This document shows, in pieces, positions 23,076-35,046 of a stretch of 64,000 nucleotides of DNA (position 1 is its first letter; every line of letters starts with the position of its first letter). The stretch is taken from positions 47,918-111,917 of the forward strand of contig JAKOGH010000787.1 of NCBI GenBank assembly GCA_024811115.1. The letters run 5' to 3'. A model generated the notes under the pieces. The model saw nothing but the letters and a program-made list of their open reading frames with translations, ran no database searches and had not been told where the DNA came from. The stretch is from Terana coerulea. Its lineage: Eukaryota; Basidiomycota; Agaricomycetes; Polyporales; Phanerochaetaceae. The position numbers and the translations under genes are program-made.

Positions 23076-23407
23076 GGCCTGGCATTGAATTGGCTGAAGC
23101 GAATAACTTATTCCTGCAGTCCTAGGAAACACGCGCTTGGGTCAGCCTCTCGGAGTCCTTGGAGTCCTTGTATGCACATGGTCTACTAAGGGATTGTGGA
23201 GTTTCTACGTTCAGAAGTTGCCGGGTTACTCAATATCAACTCAGAGCTGTCATAAGCTTTCATAGCACCACTTCCGCGATCATACGGGCTAGTGGCGCTG
23301 CACCTCCTGTCTCCTAGGCCCCAATCAGTCGACGTAGCGTTTGTTACACCCGAACCTTACGGAGGCCGCTACTGCTTGCTTCGACACTCTTGCAGCTCTG
23401 TGCATAC

Positions 23408-24775
23408 ACAGCGTGTTGAGGTCATATTTCAACGCAGCTACGGAGTGGTTGCGCGGCCGTCTTTCAACCATGCCACACCGGTGGGTACGGTGCGGTGACG
23501 GAACAGGTGTTTGGCCGGATTTCAACCAGTATTCCAACCAGTCCGCAGCTGCCAGATTTCAGCCATCTGGCACGTGCGTTGCAAGACGGGTGCAAGACTG
23601 CTGCCAGATGGCCTTAGCGCCCTCTTGACGCCCTTGTACAGTAATTATGCATAAATCCGCAATAAATCATAATATTAGCACAAAATCATTTTATATTCAA
23701 CCAGCCACTAGACTACTATACATTGAGGGTACGGGCATTAAATTGGGAGTATAGGAGGGAGCTAGATGTTACAAGAGCACATACAGTCCACCTTTGCCCG
23801 CTATACCCTACTAGAACTGCTCACTCACCTGTAGTCACCTCACAGGGTTTGAGCAGAGCACACCTTCAGCTCAGCTTGAGTTAAGCTTGGTCAAAGATGG
23901 AACTGGGCATGATGATGAGCAAGTAACACTGTAGGATCTGCGAAAAACAAGTCAAATCAGCACCATTGGCATTATCATATGTCATACACCTTGTGCACAA
24001 AGCCCACATTCACTAATCTTCACACTATCCAAGCTAAATTCCACGAGGATTGGCACCTGACAAAAGATGGGGTAAGTGAACGGGGACGGCCAAGGTACAA
24101 GAGCAAAGCGCACGTATCGTTGTGACCGCTCCGAGGGTTTTCGACGCCGAAGGCCACTATATGCGTAACATAGTGAGAGAAAAGACCAGGAATACAATGA
24201 TTTAGCTTACTGTGTACTATACACGCATTCTCTCGTGATTTCTCTGCTGTTGTCGATGAGCTACATCACAACAAGCACGAAGCATGAGTTGCGCCAACTG
24301 GTGAATACTTCTTGCTCGCTGAACTTGGACCTCCTAAGGACTGAAGACATACCCTTCTTGATCCCAGCCTTGTGTCCATCGGGGTGCAACGACGGGATTG
24401 GGGTAGCTGGTGGACGGCATGGGCACAGTGGTTATCGAGGAGAGAACGAAGAGTCCGAGGTGCAGCCAAGTGCAGCCAGCCAACCGCCTTGATCAGATTC
24501 AAACTCCGCAGCAGACTTTCTTAATAAGGCAGGCAATCAGTCCGAGAGATAAGATTGAGATAAGATTTACTCGGGCTGAAGGAACCAACCACCCCGCAGA
24601 CAATCTGGCAGACACTCTTGGGACTGGCTGAAATCTGGACTCTATAATTCACCAGCCCCGCAGCAATACTGCAGCCAGGGGTAATTCACGCGTCTGCCAG
24701 ATAGCTACAATACAGGCCCAGACACTATTTCAACCACCCCGCACCTCCGCTGAAATTTGACCTCAACACGCTGTG
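23408..24775. mobile_element. Non-autonomous TIR element, CAC..GTG ends (CACTA-like)
   Basis: The left end CACAGCGTGTTGAGGTCA (from 23408) is repeated exactly as the reverse complement of the right end (to 24775), and imperfect inverted homology continues to about 45 nt. A 3-bp ATA flanks both sides (23405-23407 and 24776-24778), consistent with the 3-bp target duplication and CAC ends of CACTA/EnSpm-type elements. Subterminal motifs such as CCAGATTTCAGCCA and CTGCCAGAT occur near both ends in inverted orientation, another CACTA trait. No transposase frame is present in the 1.37 kb, so the element is non-autonomous. Superfamily assignment is inferred from ends and flank only. Confidence 0.72.
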
Positions 24776-24778
24776 ATA

Positions 24779-26404
24779 ATAAAGCTCAAACGCCGTACAT
24801 AACACTGTCGGGCTTGGACCCTCGCCATGTGAAGGACCCTGGAATCGGCTGTGACGGACAGGATGAGATAGGAGCAGACATGGGCGGGGTCGTGAAACAT
24901 GTCTACAGTGCGTACGACATACCTGGACTCACACTTTTCCTGCTTTCACATCTGACATAATGTGGCACAGACACTATCCACCGACCGTCCTCAGAGTACC
25001 GCAACAAGTTGAGCAAGGTAGAAACACACTCAGGCTCAACTGCAGCAAGACCTAGGCAATGGCCTTAGGGCTCCATGGGTGGCGAGTCGAAGATAAGCGT
25101 ATGTTATACGTGGAGATTGGTGCGCACGCCTAGTACGTCTTATCTGCACATTCGCCACTGAATATCGGCGACCTATAGCACCCCTACAACTTGATAAGGC
25201 CGACAATACGTATCACAGCCGTCGTTCATCGACAGTGGTATCGTTATGATAAGCATGTTCCGCGTTCCGCTAGCTCGAAATTCGAATGACTGTTCCCGAA
25301 CGCCTCGGGCGCACCTATGTCGACCGTCGAGCCCACCCAGACCGTCTCACCCTTTACAGCCCGTCAGCAGTATATTCCATTTGACTATGTTGTGGAGCGC
25401 CACATGGACGTCGGTCCGGTTGACTCGTTCCCGCTCTGCATAACTTCATCTGCGCCTTCCGTGCTCCCGCTGTCTGCAACATTCCAAGCTTGAAAACAGG
25501 ACTAACTGCAACTACCACAAGACTTGGGAGTTTGGGATAATTCTTCGTATGCTTGTTCGAGTTAGCTTACTGTCGTCCACGGTGTACGGTACTTAAGTTC
25601 CGATGGCCTATTATAAAGCGCCGACTGCCGCCACCGGGAATAAAAACACTAGGGTGAGAACCGCAAGTTCGGCCAGCGTGTAGGCTAACCGCCGAGTGAT
25701 CTGTTCCGTTGTGGTTTGAAATGACGCTGCCAGTCTTGATCACAGGCTGAGGTGTCCAGAGCTAGGATAGGCGTCTAATCAGAATGTTCGGCGGGCGGGT
25801 GTCGGGTTCTAACTTCTTTGATGCGCTCGCCCAACACGGCCAGCGCCACGAAGGTGATCGATATCAGCCTACCCTTTCGGGTATTTCTCGTCGGTTTCTC
25901 TTGACCGCCACGTTGGTTCACAAGTCCTGCGTCCCAACGACCATGCAGATTGATTCACTCTTGGTAGGTGCTGGCGTTGCTTCCAAGGTCAATCGACTGA
26001 CAAGGTGGTAAGTAAGTACTAAGTAGTAGTCTCTTTCAATCGCTTCGGCCTTCCTCGGACCTCGGTGGTATCCTTCACCCAGAGGGCCAGAGCGCTAGAC
26101 CAGCGCATCATGTTCGCCGTCTCCACAGCCGGGGAAAGGCGCGGGCCGTCGAACCGCGCCCTTCACGTCATGCCGGTGCAGCGCAAGGCATTTGTTCCTA
26201 CAAAATTCCTCCAAGCGATCACAAGACTCCGTATCCTCGAGTCGAAGCCTGCGGCGAGGTGATAGCAGCAAGCGGGGATGTGCGCGCCGTCAGCCGTCGA
26301 AGCGAGCGAGGGCACAGATATAAGACCCGTGGCGTGCCAGGTTGACGACTTCCACCTCCCGACCCTCTGACGACCCCGTGCGCTGTGTGCGAACGACAGC
26401 GAAC
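24779..26404. other. Intergenic region upstream of sugar transporter
   Basis: No gene, RNA or repeat end was recognised. Frames are short and motif-free. The region immediately before 26405 should contain the transporter promoter; no convincing TATA box was identified. Confidence 0.4.
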
Positions 26405-28524
26405 ATGGCACCGTTATGTGGGAGACGGCTGTACTATATCATCAACCTCGTCGCCGGCTTGGCCATCTTCTTGTACGTCTCTGGTCCAAAATCGCTTATA
26501 GCGTAGTGTTTACATTGCTCCAGCTTTGGATATGACCAAGGCGTTATGGGCGGAGTGAATACCGCACCTGACTATGTCACGACTATGGACATCGGGTATG
26601 CAACGTGCGTAGAGAAGATTGACTTGCTATGGCACTAGACTTGAACATAGGTGCTAGGTACACTGGCACGTCAGAGGGCTGGGTTGCGACGATCACGAAG
26701 CCTACCAAGCAAGGAGGCATCGTCAGTATATACTACCTCGGAACGTTGTTCGGGGCCCTCATGGGTGGCGTCGCTGGTGACAGGTCAGTCTACAGCCTGC
26801 TTGGTCTTCTGATCTCTGTATCTCATTCCTTCCAGAATTGGGCGCAAGAAGAGCATGATGCTAGCAGCAGCCTGGGTGTGCATCGGCGCTGCACTTCAAT
26901 CTTCAGCTCAAAATGCGCCATGGTACGTCTCTTATCCCTCATGTCATTCCCTTGAGGCTCGACTTGAACTCTGCGTAGGATGCTTTGCGCCCGTGTGATC
27001 AATGGTATCGGTACAGGATGCTTGAACGCTGTTGTTCCCGTGTGGTCAGCCGAAGTCGCAACGCATACATCAAGAGGAGCGTTTATCGCCAGCGAGTTCA
27101 CGTTGAACATCTTCGGTGTTGTAGTGGCGTACTGGATGGAATTCGGGCTTAGCTTCGTTGCGGAGGGCAATACTCAACTTCGGTGGAGAGTTAGTCTCCC
27201 TTACTTTGTCTTCGATTACCATTCGCTAACATTTCTACAGTTCCCCATCGCATTCCAGATTCTCCCCCTCCTGGCCTTCTTGGCCTGTCTTCCGCTCATG
27301 CCGGGTTTGCCTCATAACATTTCACCGCGACGCATGAACTCATTGTTGCTCGCTTATAGAGAGTCCGCGATGGCTGCTGAAGATGGGTCGCTCAGAAGAA
27401 GCACGAACTATTCTGGGGCAGCTTCGAAGCGAAAATGGCGACCCAGAGGCAGAGATCGCCAAGGCCGAATTTGAGGACATCGTCGCCGCGGTTGCGATTG
27501 AGAAAAGAACACTCGAAACGGAATTCGTACATTTCCATGTTCTTTGGTCTGCATGACGACGGAGACTTGCATATTGCTCGGAGGGTTCATCTATCTATCT
27601 GGTTGCAAATTGTTCAAGAGTACGTATCCTGTTTTCGTAGCTCATGTATGCTCATAGGCTAACTCTGGATTCAATAGGTGGGTCGGCATCGCTGCTATCA
27701 CAGTGTACGCACCGACTATCTTCGCCGAGGCTGGATATTCTGCGCGCAAGTCGCAGTGGATGAGTGGGCTCAACGATGTAAGCAACATCTTGTTATTATG
27801 TTTGGCCGTCATCCTGAGGGCGTTTCGCAGATCACATACATGATTAGTACCCTCTTGGCTGTCGTAACCATCGACCGCTGGGGTCGTAGAGTTGGCCTTT
27901 ACTGGGGCGCCATCGGTCAAGGCATTTCCCTCATTCTCGCCGGAGCCTTCGCCAGGCTACTCAAGGAGCACCCTGACAAGGCGGCACAGTATGGTGGGGC
28001 GGCGGCATTCTTCGTCTTCGTGTACACGTTCATCTTTGGCGCAACATGGTTAACCATCCCATGGGTCTACCCTACGGAGACGTTCCCGCTGGAGGTCCGT
28101 GCGAAGGGAAATGCGTTCGGTGTGTTCGGGTGGTCTATCGGTAACGGGTATGTCGATCCTTCAAACCTCAAGTCGCGTCCCACCGGAGCGTACCCTGACG
28201 CACGACTATCCTTCCAGCTGGCTTACGCTGCTCAACCCTGTCATGTTCTCGAGCATCGGGGAGAACACCCTGCACATCTTCGGCATCGTCAACTTCCTCA
28301 GCATACCCATGGTCTGGGCGCTGTACCCCGAGACCGCGAACCGGACGCTTGAGGAGATCGACCTGCTGTTCGCAAGCAAGAGCCCGTGGGTGTGGGACGA
28401 GGAGGCGACCTTTGCGCGGCTGAAGAGGGAGCGGGCGGAACTTGAGCACGTCGGCAACATGCGCCAGCGGATACCGCACAAAAGGACGACGAGGTCCGGG
28501 AGATGGACGAGAAGGCCACAGTAG
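26405..28524 (+). CDS. MFS sugar transporter (sugar porter family)
   Basis: Twelve-TM plasma-membrane sugar carrier, probably H+-coupled; the exact sugar is unknown. The ATG at 26405 starts MAPLCGRRLYY followed by a TM segment with FGYDQGVMGG. Family motifs appear in order after splicing: DRIGRKK loop, RVINGIGTG, PESPRW (restored by the intron ending near 27360), DRWGRR, PWVYPTETFPLEVRAKG, and PETANRTLEEID near the C-terminus. Stop at 28522-28524. About eight short introns are needed, for example a GTATGT..CTTCCAG intron that restores GNGWLTLLNP. Within the exon after PESPR the frame breaks at the AAAA run 27503-27506: one A fewer would run continuously into HSKRNSYISMFFG. This is either a genuine 1-nt insertion that inactivates the gene or a base-calling error; the rest looks intact. 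Confidence 0.9.
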
Positions 28525-28977
28525 AACCTTGACGACCAGAATACGCCTCATCATGACCTGGAATCTAGACGTAGATTCTTTTATTGTATAGATTGTACAC
28601 TAGTTTAATCTCACATATCACGTCGTACCAATTAGCATGACATGTACACCCCCTGGACTTGCGCGACTTCTTCGTATGGTCGTGAGTGGCATACTGTAAA
28701 CTGTCTTCCTGACTGGTCTATGAGCTCATGGCCGGCTGGCTTCGAGGACGTATGCTTGGATTGACGTCTGAGCACACACCTAGCCAGCACGAGCTCTCGC
28801 CGATCGTCTTTATGAGGCAGTTTCTCTCATTCTCGTCTGCCTACAGTCGTCATATCACCGACGTAGCATGGCGTAGCTGTGCAGCCATCAGTGCTTCTCG
28901 TCAACACGCGGAAAGCACGAGGCAATCTCTGCCGATACGGATGAGGAGGTCTCAATAGACGTCAGGCCGCTGTGTTG
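28525..28977. other. 3' flank of sugar transporter
   Basis: Probable 3' UTR and intergenic sequence. No gene or repeat was recognised before the hAT-like element. Confidence 0.4.
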
Positions 28978-28985
28978 ACCGGTGC

Positions 28986-29656
28986 AGGCCCCCGAATATC
29001 AGTTTAGATGTACGATCAAGCGCCGGACATAAATCGTCGCGCCGAAGGCGCGAGCCCCGATCCGCTGGAGGACATAAAGGGCAAAATTTGGCCGAAAGTC
29101 CGATCTTGTGCGAGGATATAGACCGTGCCCGGACGGGAGAGTCCGATCCAGTGCCGGACATAATTCGGCCATGCGGCGACCAACCTCGCGCTGATAAGCG
29201 GTTCGTTATCGACCACAAATTGGAGCTTACCGATACGTGTATCTGTAGGTGGCCTTTGTAGTCCGATAACAAACTGATAGTATCAGTTCGTTACCTCCGT
29301 CTGCGAACAAGACTGCAACCAGCCCGAAGTGGCGCATCGCAGTGTGATCCGTCACACGCCCATCAGCCCGAGGTTGCTCAACATTCAATGTTGCTGCCAG
29401 CGGGCTGGAACGTTCTGCCTCGAGAGCTTGTAGTATGCTACATGGTGTGAGAGGCTTTGCGCGAAGCGCAAGCGATTTTGGCATTTTCCTGTCATTTCTG
29501 CGATTTTTTGGAACATATACCCGAAAAAGGCTATAAATTGGCCAAAATGACGGACCCCGATCAAGCGCCGGACATAAACAGCCCAAAACCTTGAGGACAT
29601 AAAACCCTAAAAGGGGTCACTTTGGATCGTACATCTAAACCCATATTCGGGGGCCT
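28986..29656. mobile_element. hAT-type MITE with perfect 8-bp target duplication
   Basis: The 671-bp element starts AGGCCCCCGAATAT and its right end is the near-perfect inverse, with the match continuing through GTTTAGATGTACGATC (about 32 nt, two mismatches). Both sides carry ACCGGTGC (28978-28985 and 29657-29664), an exact 8-bp target-site duplication as made by hAT transposases. Subterminal repeats of the type CCGGACATAA or GAGGACATAA occur about five times near the two ends. There is no transposase frame, so mobilisation would have to be in trans. The undamaged duplication suggests a fairly recent insertion. Confidence 0.85.
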
Positions 29657-29664
29657 ACCGGTGC

Positions 29665-30410
29665 CGTGGCATCATTCGCTGCGCTGAGCGAGACGCACCT
29701 TGCCTCAGGACTCTTTCCACCGCCGCTCTGCTATTTATACCGAGAACGGACGTCCCTTTCACGCACAACACGCTGCAGGCGGTGCTAGGCCAGATGAAGA
29801 GCTCCGTGCACGGCCGCTAATCTGCCAGACGTGAGTCTCGAGCGGAAGCTTCAAGCAATATGGTCCCGCTGCTCCGCAACCTCCGTCGCCTCGTTGCTAC
29901 ACGCAAATTTGCCGGACCAAGCTTGATATCTTCGACCAACCTTCGCATCTGGTTAAGTACGAGCAAAATCAGATAATCTGGCGCAGCGTGGCCAGGGTCT
30001 GTCGTCCCAGCCACGCTCGATCATACAAATGCAGCTCGAGTCGTTACGTCTACGCTCACGATGCCCACGACACTCGCTCGCACTCGCATCTCAGAATAAG
30101 GTAGGTGCTGCACTGTTCCTGACGATCGCTGCGCTCCTGGGACGAGGTTGAAGGTTCTGCAGGCCGCCGCCGGAGAATTGGATCGACCAACAGTGGCGTG
30201 CCACAGGCTGTGCTCTTTGACGCCACTCAATTTTCTGGACTCGATCGAAAACGGGCTCTGTGCGATCGAACAACAAAGGTGTGGCCAACTTTTGTAATCC
30301 TTGTTTAACGCAGCTGCACGTGCTGAGGCCACCATTTATCCCACCACAAGCCACATCCTTGTGCGTTAAAACGCTCACGCCACATTCGTGCTCCTGCAAC
30401 CTACGCCCAA
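29665..30410. other. Intergenic region upstream of PPTase-like gene
   Basis: No gene recognised. A TATTTATA motif at about 29731-29738 lies too far upstream of the ATG at 30411 to be assigned with confidence. Minus-strand frames lack motifs. Confidence 0.4.
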
Positions 30411-31560
30411 CATGCCTCAACTCCCAACCCCAAGCCCCGCCTCCGCCTCCGGAGGGTCCTGTCCCTCAGGGCCCTGTTCCTCAGGCCGTCCTGGTGTGGA
30501 TGCTCACCTACAATCGGCCTCTGACACAGGCGGTGAGGCTTACTGCAAGCTGGACCACGGAGACGTCCTAATGTACTTTTTTTGCAGGAGTATGATCAAT
30601 GCTTCCAGACCATGGGTGTCTGCGTTCCTCATGCGAACATGCGGTATGCACCACAAGATCCTGATGCAATTCGTACGTGACCCTCTCCTCTCATCCTACG
30701 GTAACAGCATGTTTACCAGGCTTTGCAGGCTCAATGATATCATGTATGCTTCCGCTTCTTATGATGAGACACCGTCGCATTCCACGATCGAAGTGGCGAG
30801 ACTGTGCCAACGCAAACAACAAACGCTGGATAGAACAGATTGTGAGTTTGGCAGACGACTTCGTTAAGTGCGCGTGCTGAGGTGAGCTGATGCATCAGGA
30901 CGACCGACCTGCGGTGAATCCTGCGGGTCGCGTCCGGGCATCCATAGGGTATCATCTGTCCTGGGACAACTCCCTCGTGGGCATGGTCATGACCCAGGGT
31001 CGTATACGTGAAGTTGTCAACCTTGGACTGGGTATCAAGCAAATCTGCACAGACAGCCCAGAGACGCCCGTCAATGTTTGGGCCGAGTCGCAACACCACA
31101 AGGTGGGCTTTCCTCCTCCAGCGGAAATATCTCACCGTTAACGCAAAAATCCCAGCTCACGCCTCTCGAAATATCCTTCATCCAACCCACTGAGCCACCC
31201 GAGGTGGTGCTCCGTCGTCTGTGCATGATCCTCGCTCTCAAGCAGGCGTACATCAAGGCTATCGGGCAGCCGACTGGCTTCGACTGGTCGCGGCTCGAGT
31301 TCAACCTGCCGGGCGAAACTGCACGTGGCGACGGCTATCCCCTGCAAGGGTGGGAGTTTCGCATATGGCAGGCGCAAATCGCGGTCCTGACGGACGACGA
31401 TCAGGTTGAGGAGCAGTGGTATCAGTGCGCCTCCGCGTTCTTCCAAGGGACTGCCGAGAGCAAGTTCGTGTGGCATAAGGAGAAGAAGGAATTGGAATCC
31501 TGGGTCCAGTTCCTGACTATCGATCAACTGGTGCAGGTCTTGCCGAAGCTGACTGAATGA
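30411..31560 (+). CDS. 4'-phosphopantetheinyl transferase-like protein
   Basis: Sfp/NpgA-type fold by sequence. PPTases move phosphopantetheine from CoA to carrier proteins of fatty acid, polyketide, peptide and lysine synthesis. Exons inferred from splice sites: 30411-30532, 30588-30672, 30708-30841, 30899-31102, 31156-31560. They give VWMLTYNRPLTQAEYDQC, LPLLMMRHRRIPRSKW, IGYHLSWDNSLVGMVM, then LTPLEISFI, LKQAYIKAIGQPTGFDW and a conserved C-terminus to the stop. This order matches fungal PPTases. The expected Mg2+ ligands appear changed: the G(V/I)D motif reads GIK in NLGLGIKQI, and the KE(A/S) motif reads KQA. The enzyme may therefore be inactive or belong to a divergent clade. One extra G at 30454-30456 would have to be removed to link the ATG with the first conserved block. 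The 35-nt second intron is unusually short. Confidence 0.78.
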
Positions 31561-32270
31561 GCATCTCCTGAGTTTATCTTCACTCGGTATTTGCGTATTT
31601 GCTGTGATCTTCTTGTGTTACCAATCATGTACAACAGGCCCCATACCATATACTGGCCTTAATCGCTACCCGTTAAAATTTGTAGGTTATAGAATCAATA
31701 TAGCGCGCGTGCTTGAGCATACATATGTCGCCAATCGGTTACGGCGCCATTCTTCGCAAATTCGTAACGAACAAGATGGGACTGAGTTATGAGCCAGGTG
31801 TTCAGACAGAGATTTTGCATGAGTTGTGCGAGGCCTCGAGGGGTAAAGAAACCAGCCAGGCGCTTGACTTGAGGCAGGGCTCATACAAAGGTTTACCCAC
31901 GGTCAATAGCCCCGCTTACTGTCCCGCTTACCCACTACTTATCCCATCTGTTACTGACTTCGCCAAATTGATGGCAAGGGCAGAGCGCACCCTCAAGCCT
32001 ACACTCGACTACCATGACGTCCACCGAACACATCCAAGTCATCCAAGCGTTTCTCCGCATACGCAGCAATCATATGAAGTGTGGGCTTTGAAACATTGGC
32101 CATCTGGCGTGATTCACGCCCGCTTCCACGGGTTCAAAGGGTCGCCGGTTTAGGTCCAGTTAAGTGCTAGTTGTACTGTACCCACCATACTCACAAGCGT
32201 GCGTTTCGGTAAGCACTCCTTAACATCCATTATACATGCTGTACTGAGTCTACTCTCTGCTTAGGACGAT
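31561..32270. other. Spacer between PPTase-like gene and acyl-CoA oxidase
   Basis: About 700 nt. An overlapping plus-strand frame (31713-32153) has no domain and is judged spurious. The promoter of the oxidase should lie here. Confidence 0.4.
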
Positions 32271-35046
32271 GGCAGAGAGCCTTGAGAACCAGACACGGGT
32301 GGACTTGCAGCGAGCCAGAGAGCAGGCTGAGATTGAGCATGTGAATGTGAGAGACTATGTGCATGGTATGTCCCTCTTGTTTAGAAATCTGGGCATCGTC
32401 AAAACAGTCTGTAGGAAGTCGTAACAACTGGGAAGAACATGCACATTTGATCAGTATACTCTCCAATGAACCTCTGCTTGACGGGAAGGAGAGGTACGCC
32501 AACCATGAATTAATCAACTGTTACATTCCAGCGCCCAGCTAACAGGGGCTCAGACAGTACATGACACGTATGGAACGCTATATCAACGCGTTGAAGATGG
32601 TGAAGCGAATACATGAGCTCCAAGACGAACATGGATGGTCGCCTGCACAGTTGCGGAAGGCAGTGGATGTGATGGGCGAAGCCTCACCATACGTGCTCCA
32701 TTTCGTAGGTAGGGCATCATTCTATGTGAAATCATTTGGCTCTGATAATGTATGCATGCAGCCTTTGAACCTGTCATGAGGTCTCAAGCCTCCGACCAAC
32801 TACTTAACGAGTACGGAGATCTCGTAGCACACCGAGGTATCCTCGGGTAAGCTCGCATTGCACATCGCCCTACGCGTCTGACTGACATCATTCAGGTGCT
32901 ACTTGCAGACAGAGCTCGGCCACGGCTCCAATGTGAGCGGTCTGGAAACGACAGCGACCTATATACCCGAAACGAAAGAGTTTGAAATCCATTCACCTAC
33001 TTTCACAAGCAGGAAGTGGTGGATCGGGGCTGCTGGCAAGCTCGCTACCCACGGTGTCGTTCAGGCCCAACTCATCTTGCCTAACGGCGGGAGTATGGGC
33101 CCGCACCTATTTTTGATACAACTGCGCTCGCTAGGTATGTCCTTCATATGGGTGATCCGCATCTATCTACAACGAGATTCCAGAGAATCATCAGACTCTG
33201 CCGGGTATTAGTTTAGGTGATATAGGTGAGTGTCCATGCATTGCTCCAAGTGTTAATTCTCACTTCGACATTGAAATGTAGGGCCAAAAGCCATGGGCGG
33301 TTATTGCGCAGCTGACAACGGTTACGCGATATTCGACCATGTTCGAATTCCTGCCCGCTTCATGTTGTCCAAGTTTGCCTTTATCACAGACGATGGACGC
33401 TACGTGCAGCCTCCGCACGCGAAAATTAGCTACGGAGGGGTAAGTGTTGAACTTGTCATTGATCAACCTCATCATTGATGTCAAGAACTGTAGATGCTCT
33501 ACATTCGTTCATCGTAAGTCCAATCATCAGTTTTCTTCGCCAATCTCAGCCAATCGCTCGGACTAGCATGGTCACTTCCGCTGGATGGAACTGTGCAAAA
33601 GGTGACTACACCTCCTATTGATTGCGCACATATATTTAACATGTATTATAGCTGCGACGGTCGCCATCCGGTACGCGACTGTACGAAGGCAGGGAAGAAA
33701 AGTACCCAATGAGCTCGAGGAGCAGATTATCAATTATCCCGCGGTGTACAACAGGCTACTTCTCATTTTGTCCCGTGCATATACGTACATCCTATTGGGA
33801 AGAAATCTCGTATGTGTGTAAAGCTTCAAGTTGAATGGCAACTCATAGGTCGCTCACAGGAGAAAGCGTTCGCGGCTATGGCCAGCCGTCTCGCTAACGG
33901 CGATACCTCTCTTCTCCAAGAATTACATGCAACTACAAGTGGCTTGAAAGTCTTGGTGACTACAACAAGCACCCAGGACGTAGAGACAGCTCGACGATGC
34001 TTAGGCGGGCATGGGTACAGCGACTACGCAGGGCTCGGACGGTTATACGCCAACTACCTGCCAGCCGCTACGTAAGTTTGCCCCTTGTAATGTCACCGCT
34101 GTGCAAGCTAAGTATAAACAATAGGTTCGAAGGAGACAACTATGTTCTTGATTTGCAAGTCGTTCGAGCTGCGGTGAAGGCCTTCAAGCGCTACGCCACA
34201 TCAAACGCACCGGACCCGTCCGCCCTTTCCCCACTACCCAATACTTACGCATGCTCTCGGAGCCGTCTTCCGCCGCCATATCTGCGGCTTTATGGGCTGA
34301 TCCGCATACCTCTGTGTATCTGCTTGAGCAGCGCGCATTGGCGATGGTCCGCAGCTACGTCCGGAATGAGAGCGATCCAGACGCGGGTGAACCTCAGCGT
34401 GTCGCTCGGGCTGTGACGGAGGCGTTTGTCGCTGCGCAAGTTCAAGAGTTCATCCGGGAGCTGCCGTCCCAGCTGCCTGGGAAGGACGCACGCGTGCTGA
34501 AGGATCTACTGACCCTGGTGAGTGCCGCTCCGTCTCGCGTACCGCTTGGAATTACATGCTGAATCATGAAACAATTCAGTATCTCCTGACGACTGTGGAG
34601 ACTGCGCTCGTAGATCTGCTGTCTCTCGGCCTATTCCCAGGCGACACTGCTCCGCGGAACGACGACGGAACTAGGAACCTCCGAAAGTCGATTCAACACC
34701 TCGAGCTGAAGCTGCTACCTCAAGCTGTTGGTCTTTCCGATGCCTTCGGTTTAACCGACTGGGAGCTGGACAGGTCGGTTCATGACTCCATTGGCTGTAA
34801 ACATTTCAAGACTGACGACGGGCAGTGCCCTGGGCGTCTACGACGGGGTGTGTATGAAGCGCTCTGGGACCGAGCTCGATCTGAGCCTCTTAACCGAACT
34901 GACGTCGTAAGCGGTTACCAGGTATGTTTCACTCGATTGCCAGCATCCTTGCCCATTTCCGATATGCGCATTTCCAGGAGTACGTAAAGCCCATCCTCGA
35001 ACGTGGGCAGCGGCTGGCCAGGGACCAGGGTAGAGCCAAACTCTGA
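32271..35046 (+). CDS. Peroxisomal acyl-CoA oxidase
   Basis: First enzyme of peroxisomal beta-oxidation: oxidises acyl-CoA to trans-2-enoyl-CoA using FAD and oxygen, releasing H2O2. The start is the ATG at 32271 (MAESLENQTRVD). Ordered motifs: RMERYINALKMVKRI, the FAD-binding signature LQTELGHGSNVSGLETTATY, WWIGAAGKLATHGVVQAQL, PKAMGGYCAADNGYAIFDHV, and TFEGDNYVLDLQ, which holds the conserved catalytic Glu. The last exon ends GRAKL* at 35044-35046; AKL is a canonical type 1 peroxisomal targeting signal. About ten short introns. After the last-but-one intron the frame reads SALGVYDG and then must shift by one at the GGGG run 34845-34848 to reach VYEALWDRARS; one more G would give a continuous frame. 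The intact PTS1 beyond this point argues against real inactivation. Confidence 0.92.

Noticed and set aside
23408..24775. hAT assignment for the CAC..GTG element
   Set aside because: With CAG as the terminus, the 8-bp flanks do not match; moving the ends to CAC gives a matching 3-bp ATA on both sides, which fits CACTA better.
26405..28524. Sugar transporter as a pseudogene
   Set aside because: The only break is one base in an AAAA run, all family motifs are intact, and similar slips recur in unrelated genes, so error is more likely.
29731..29738. TATA box for the PPTase-like gene
   Set aside because: It lies about 670 nt upstream of the ATG with no transcript evidence.
31713..32153. 146-codon plus-strand frame before the oxidase
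   Set aside because: No conserved motif; lies in the spacer and ends well before the oxidase ATG with no sensible join.
30411..35046. Secondary-metabolite cluster suggested by a PPTase-like gene next to other enzymes
   Set aside because: No PKS, NRPS, terpene or tailoring core nearby; the neighbours are housekeeping lipid-oxidation, transport and membrane genes.
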